Shown piece after piece: positions 59,966 through 64,000 of a DNA stretch of 64,000 nt; position 1 is the first letter of the stretch, and each line of letters opens with the position of its first letter. Source of the stretch: Ligustrum vulgare (lineage: Eukaryota; Streptophyta; Magnoliopsida; Lamiales; Oleaceae); contig OY743190.1 in the NCBI GenBank assembly GCA_963555705.1, positions 16,437,491 through 16,501,490 on the forward strand, read 5' to 3'. The notes under the pieces are model-generated. The model searched no databases. It saw only the letters and a list, made by a program, of their open reading frames with translations, and was not told the origin of the DNA. Made by a program: the position numbers and the translations under genes.

Positions 59966-60609
59966 AAATTTACATTAACCGGACTCCATTTTCGCTTGAT
60001 TCCCCTTCCTTGCGACCAATCTATCTTAACTCCTGCTGGATCTTGTATTGAGATATATGACTGCAGCTTATCCAGTAGTTCATCAATAGTAGGAGCAGAA
60101 ATAAGAAGCCTTCTGGAAAATGGAGAGATGAATCCCTGTTCCACAGCATAATCAAGAAAGGTTAACAAACCATCAAAGAAATTGTTAACATTCAGAAGCC
60201 CAATAGGCTTAGTATGGAGATCTAGTTGAGCCCACGAGGTAATGTTAAAAATTTCTTCTAAGGTACCAAAACCTCCGGGCAGGGCTATAAAGGCATCAGA
60301 ACCATATAACATACAAGTTATGCGTTCATGGATGGATAAGGTTTGAACTTCATGCCCTCGTGTTTTGCCTGCAACATCTACCAAAGGGACAGGTATAACA
60401 CCGATTACTTTTGATTTCACTGCAAGAGCAGATTGGGAAACACAACCCATTAGACCACTGCTACCACCCCCATATACAAGAGTGATACCTTTTTCCCCCA
60501 GTTTCTTTCCAAGATCTACAGCCGCTTCTAGATAACCGAAGCCTTTCCCTACTTTTGATCCACAAAATACACAAATAGTTTTGATCTGTCGAAGTTTTGG
60601 TGCTTCCAT
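59956..60609 (-). CDS. LOG-like: LOG-like cytokinin riboside 5'-monophosphate phosphoribohydrolase (intronless)
   Basis: LOG enzymes release active free-base cytokinin from its nucleotide in the cytosol. The 217-residue ORF has the full family length and order: Rossmann-like start (ICVFCGS, 12-18), GGGSSGLMG (47-55), VIGVIP (68-73), the conserved Arg in HER (94-96), the signature PGGFGTLEE (111-119), TSWAQLDLHTKPIGLLNV, and EQGFISP near 165. Plant LOG genes normally have several introns; this one has none, so it passed through RNA or came from an intronless source. It is divergent around residues 78-100 (AGKTRGHEVQTLS). It is antisense to the host retrotransposon. A TATA-like CTTTAAATAG lies about 75 bp upstream. 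All motif residues are kept, so activity is plausible but unproven. A bacterial or viral LOG origin is a less likely alternative. Confidence 0.9.
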   Translation of the reverse strand: MEAPKLRQIKTICVFCGSKVGKGFGYLEAAVDLGKKLGEKGITLVYGGGSSGLMGCVSQSALAVKSKVIGVIPVPLVDVAGKTRGHEVQTLSIHERITCMLYGSDAFIALPGGFGTLEEIFNITSWAQLDLHTKPIGLLNVNNFFDGLLTFLDYAVEQGFISPFSRRLLISAPTIDELLDKLQSYISIQDPAGVKIDWSQGRGIKRKWSPVNVNLTL

Positions 60610-60909
60610 CTTTGATAGTAAAGAAGGGAAAACTTACGAATAAGATGTGATTTTGGGATGCCTGAACTATGAAATATGTTTGGCTATTTAAAGCCGGAAA
60701 AATTTACTGTTTTTGATTGATTCTGAAAAAGTAAAGATTTACTTTTGACAAAATCAGCCCACTTTTGAATATTTTTATCGTATCGAGGCTGTCACCTTTC
60801 GGCGATTTAATATTTTATTTCCAGCTTTATCAAAACTCGAGAAAAGGAAAATATATTTTATTTTCAAAACGCGTGAAAGTAAGCAGCAAAATATTTTAAA
60901 AGATTTACC
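60610..60909 (-). promoter_or_regulatory. Intergenic/promoter segment between the two cargo ORFs
   Basis: 300 bp upstream of the LOG-like start. On minus it holds CTTTAAATAG (60692-60683), a TATA-like box about 75 bp before the ATG, flanked by GGC...GCC. A related GCTTTTAAATAGTT lies upstream of the other ORF. The preceding stretch is AT-rich without further recognisable sites. Confidence 0.45.
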
Positions 60910-61476
60910 TTATAACATTGCTGAACTGCCAGAAGCCTCATTTTGTAAAACAGACTGGCAAACAGGATCTTTTGCTATTATATTTTGGAGACTATAACGA
61001 TTTTTGTCCTCGTTAAACTGAGCGTATAAGGAGAGAAGTTCACGTTGTACATAACCACTTGGGTGCGTCTCAAGAGTCAGTCGAATATCATCCAAAGACT
61101 CCTTACTCAGTCCACCCTTTATGAATTCGATTTTATCATCCCGATTAGTAGAAGAATATCCTACTGATTTGCAACGTGTATTACAGTTCCAACGAGCACA
61201 TTTGTAGCAACCACCCAGTCTTTTTGCTCTTCGTTTCTTTGCGAACGTGCTTTTGCCTAAACCAGGCATATGTTTTGGAAATGTTGATGGTAATTCACCA
61301 GATAGTCGAACCTTTGCTTCTATCAACCAGCGAACATCTTCTGGAATATCATGAGCCATTAGCAACCTCAATCTTTCGAGCCTTATTTTATAGATCTTTC
61401 TCAGATCATTCATAGGAAGACTGGAATAATACTTGCGAATGTTAGAAAAAATGATATCCATTGTTTGATGATTCAA
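60910..61476 (-). CDS. Basic cysteine-rich protein resembling plant-virus nucleic-acid-binding proteins
   Basis: 188 residues, no introns. Residues 7-65 are helical and charged (RKIYKIRLERLRLL). A strongly basic stretch (74-86, GKSTFAKKRRAKR) leads into four cysteines at 90, 93, 98 and 102 (C-x2-C-x4-C-x3-C), then DDKIEFIKGG. A G-K/R-S-x-A-R/K-R-R-A block followed by a Cys cluster and a short FI..G segment is the hallmark of nucleic-acid-binding, silencing-related proteins of Betaflexiviridae (carlavirus and vitivirus types). The long N- and C-terminal extensions are not typical. An in-frame Met at residue 6 is a possible start, since a TATA-like CTTTTAAATAG is only about 18 bp from the first ATG. 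I do not recognise a plant family. The viral resemblance is by motif only; it could be an unrelated zinc-binding protein. Confidence 0.7.
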   Translation of the reverse strand: MNHQTMDIIFSNIRKYYSSLPMNDLRKIYKIRLERLRLLMAHDIPEDVRWLIEAKVRLSGELPSTFPKHMPGLGKSTFAKKRRAKRLGGCYKCARWNCNTRCKSVGYSSTNRDDKIEFIKGGLSKESLDDIRLTLETHPSGYVQRELLSLYAQFNEDKNRYSLQNIIAKDPVCQSVLQNEASGSSAML

Positions 61477-62045
61477 CCTCTTCTCAGCATGAACTATTTA
61501 AAAGCGTAAAGGATCTGAGTGAATCCGCGTGATGTTGTGACCAGCAAGAAAGCGCAGGATTATTTTAATGAAAAGAGGAGACAAGAAGTAATGCGCTGTT
61601 AAATTTTATCGATAAAGGAGATTTGATTGGAGATTTGGAATATTTTCTTGGATTATGGGTACTGATATTTTGTTTTAATAATGATAATCTTGGTATAGTG
61701 TGATGATACGTGGAAAGTAAAATGAGTACCGTATTGAATCAGAATTCATACGTATATACAAGTGAAAGAAATACTTTGCAGGAAATGTGGTGACATTTAA
61801 GTATAGAATCTTAGTTTTGGGAGATATTTGTTTACTGAATTTTGGGTTACAAATATTGGAAAGATAAGTTGATGATATTATGTTGATATGTTTGGGTATA
61901 TTACGTAGAGAAGATATTCAGGTAATTCTTTGATTATTTTTGGAATTTTCGATGATAAGAAGAAGAGATTCTGATTAAGTATTCAGAAATTTTAAGATTA
62001 AGTAAGTTTAATTTCGAGGACGAAATTATTTTAAGGAGGTAAGAT
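61477..62045. other. Noncoding right flank of the cargo, with end of a lost pol
   Basis: Holds the TATA-like box of the cysteine-rich ORF (minus, about 61504-61494). Next come ~450 bp without a readable gene, then a short trace of chromodomain end (near 61965-62005, like 52245-52290), the GGACGAAAT palindrome and the polypurine tract AAGGAGGTAAGA. Confidence 0.6.
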
Positions 62046-63552
62046 TATAGCGACCCAGAATTTTTATGCAATAAATAATTATTTTAATATTTAGAAAATT
62101 GTGTCGCTACTATTTCATTTATTATTTTGAAATTAATGCCGCGACGGATTCGTCTAGCCAAGTCAAGAAATATCGAATTTGTTCGATTTTAAATTAAAAT
62201 CCGAAGCGTACGGAGAATTTAAAGAAATTGAAGTCATTCCCGCTCAACTTTGCACTCGTCGGATTTAAGGTAGACTCGCACTTATTAATTGATTTAAATT
62301 ATGATTTCATATAAATGTCATGTGACTTGTGAAAGTCAATTTTTAAGAAAAACAAGTATGTTTTTATGAAAGGTAAATATACCTTATGTTTTTATGAAAA
62401 GTAAGTATACCCTATGTTTTTACGATAATGTTTTATATGTTTTGGATCATTGCTACGCATAAGAATTCTTACCACCTAAGTTCGGTAGAATTCTGTGTCT
62501 CCATAAGTTTATGAGGATTTACCACCTAAGTTCGGTAAAATTCCTGCCTTTCCATATGTTTATGAGGATTTACCACCTAAGTTCGGTAAAATTCCTGTCG
62601 CGTATGTTTATGAGGATTTCGATCCTATCTTATGTTATGATGGAAATGATCCCTATGAATTTCATGAATTATGTTTTGGTATACTTACTGTTATTATGAT
62701 CTTACTGTTATTATGATCTTACTGTTATTATGACTTACTACATAAGAATTCTTGCCACCTAAGTTCGGTAAAATTCTTATATTTATGAGGATTTCGATCT
62801 TATCCTATGTTATGATGAAAACTTACTGTTATTATGATTTTACTGCATAAGAATTCTTGCCACCTAAGTTCGGTAAAGTTCTTGTGTCTATTTATGTTTA
62901 TGAGGATTTCAATCATATCTTATGTTATGCTTTCAAAAGAAATTATGCTTGGCATAATTAAAATATTTTTATAAGTATATGGTTTTCAAAGAGCTGTTTT
63001 CAAAGAGCCTATGATTTGCAAAATATGTCCCGTGCTGTAATGCACAATATGAGTTTTATCAAGAGCAGTTTTATAAAGAAGCTCTATCAATGCCCGTTTT
63101 ATAAAGAGCCGGGATTTATGTGTTTAATCATCTTATAAATTAAATTAATATGCGATGAGTCTACTGAGTATTTTCCCCATGAAATACTCACCCCACTTTT
63201 AACAGTTTTGCAGATTTCGGAGACGGTGGCGAGCGATGAATGATGGTGGCAATAATCGTTGAACGGTTGAAAGTTTGACGTTAATGATTTCCGTATTTTC
63301 CAAACAATCGAATAATTTAGAGAAGTTCATTTATTTGAGAAATTATGATATTGGCAATTTCTTTACAATATTAATGGTTCGATTTTCTATTTCAAATGGT
63401 TTCATAAATGTTTTCAATTTTAGCGGCCATTACAGTTTATTTAATGTTGCCAAAAATGAATTTCAATTATTTCTTCCGCAAAAATATTATTCGAAAAAAT
63501 TTAGACAGAAAATGACGTAGTGAATCGGGTATACGGAACTCGGGGCGCTACA
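62046..63552 (+). repeat. 3' LTR of the cargo element, internally deleted
   Basis: Begins TATAGCGACCCAG and ends CTCGGGGCGCTACA. The first ~156 bp match the start of the old LTR (52330-52485). It then jumps at 62202 to CGAAGCGTACGG, corresponding to about 54068 of the old LTR, so about 1.6 kb is missing. From 62202 to the end it matches the 5' copy. Confidence 0.88.
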
Positions 63553-64000
63553 GAATCAGCCCTTATTTTTTTTGTAAAAGTCTACTGCAGTCCCTAAATT
63601 TTATTTTCAAATTTCATTTAGATCATTTTATTTTATTTTTAGTTACTTTAAATTCAAGTTTTGAAAATACTAATTTAATTAATTTTCTTGGCTAGACGAA
63701 TCATTTGGAGAATTTAGAGATTGACGTACTTCCCGCTCCGATTTTTGAGAACTCGTAACGTTAAAGGTAGACTCGCCCCCACTAATTGATTTAGATTATA
63801 ATTGCACGTGATTATGTGGATTTGTGTGATCTTGTATGCTTAATTGCATGAGAAAAGAAAAGAATATCTCGTATGGGATAAGTTTGAGAATTTGTGTTAT
63901 GCACGTCATAACTTATCTGGTAGCATGGTTTAAGAAAAGAATGGTTCATCTGCGTTCACTATGTGATGCCTATGAATAAGAAAAGAATGTCACTACATTA
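63553..64000 (+). repeat. Part of an older LTR of the same family, cut by the cargo element
   Basis: GGCTAGACGAAT, GGAGAATTTAGAG, CTTCCCGCTC, ACTCGT and AAGGTAGACTCGCCC match the old LTR near 54060-54150 with many differences. The preceding AT-rich, GTCCCTAAA-containing sequence resembles 53650-53990. It runs off the window. Confidence 0.75.

Larger units (their letters stand above)
57413..63552 (+). mobile_element. Young LTR element carrying two foreign-looking ORFs in place of gag-pol
   Basis: A 5' LTR part (57413-58763), PBS, an internal region of ~3.3 kb, a trace of chromodomain end (near 61965-62005), the ATTTCGAGGACGAAAT palindrome, polypurine tract (AAGGAGGTAAGA) and 3' LTR (62046-63552). 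The shared LTR part (1351 bp, constant offset of 4789) shows one difference that I could find (58406 T against 63195 C) and no indel, so it is very recent. No gag, RT or integrase is present, so it must have been mobilised in trans. The internal region carries a LOG-like and a cysteine-rich ORF, both on minus. It lies inside a diverged LTR of the same family (63553 onward). Confidence 0.85.

Overview
This is a repeat-dominated stretch of a dicot plant nuclear genome. The evidence is remnants of CC-NB-ARC (CNL) disease-resistance genes, plant Ty3/gypsy LTR retrotransposons of the chromovirus type with tRNA-Met primer-binding sites, a plant LOG-type cytokinin-activating enzyme, and AT-rich intergenic DNA. 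An asterid such as a member of Lamiales is plausible, but the sequence does not settle it. I see no ordinary intact host gene with introns, no rRNA or tRNA gene, and no CRISPR array.

Layout. (1) 1-12020: a tandem array of a 1218-bp unit built from a broken CNL gene, with NB-ARC on the minus strand. It is interrupted by a 200-N assembly gap at 6401-6600. (2) 12021-18466: a decayed Ty3/gypsy element with a complete 5' LTR and a truncated 3' LTR. (3) 18467-18590: a last piece of the left array; at 18590/18591 the orientation flips. (4) 18591-36807: about 15 more units of the same family in the opposite orientation (NB-ARC on plus), organised into a 3-unit and a 2-unit higher-order repeat. (5) 36808-43153: an unrelated satellite with a ~950-bp period made of two related ~475-bp halves, each carrying an exon-like segment with splice-site-like borders. 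(6) 43154-55012: an old Tekay/Del-like gypsy element, split inside its integrase gene by a younger one (43927-51680) that has a 5-bp target-site duplication. The younger element has a probable gag/protease intron, a deleted integrase core, and LTRs of very different length. (7) 55013-57412: an inverted LTR scrap, a Helitron-like fragment and AT-rich DNA. (8) 57413-63552: a young LTR element without gag-pol that carries two intact intronless ORFs on its minus strand. One is a LOG-like cytokinin phosphoribohydrolase. The other is a small basic, cysteine-rich protein resembling nucleic-acid-binding proteins of flexuous plant RNA viruses. (9) 63553-64000: part of another, older LTR of the same family.

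How the parts relate. The left and right CNL arrays form one very large inverted repeat around the decayed gypsy element. Each unit is itself scrambled: its N-terminal coiled-coil (Rx-N) piece lies on the strand opposite its NB-ARC piece. No unit can encode an R protein. Transcription across the array would give double-stranded R-gene RNA (inference). The most unusual locus is the cargo-bearing LTR element. Its LTR copies differ at one position that I could find over ~1.35 kb, so it moved recently, and both cargo ORFs are still open.
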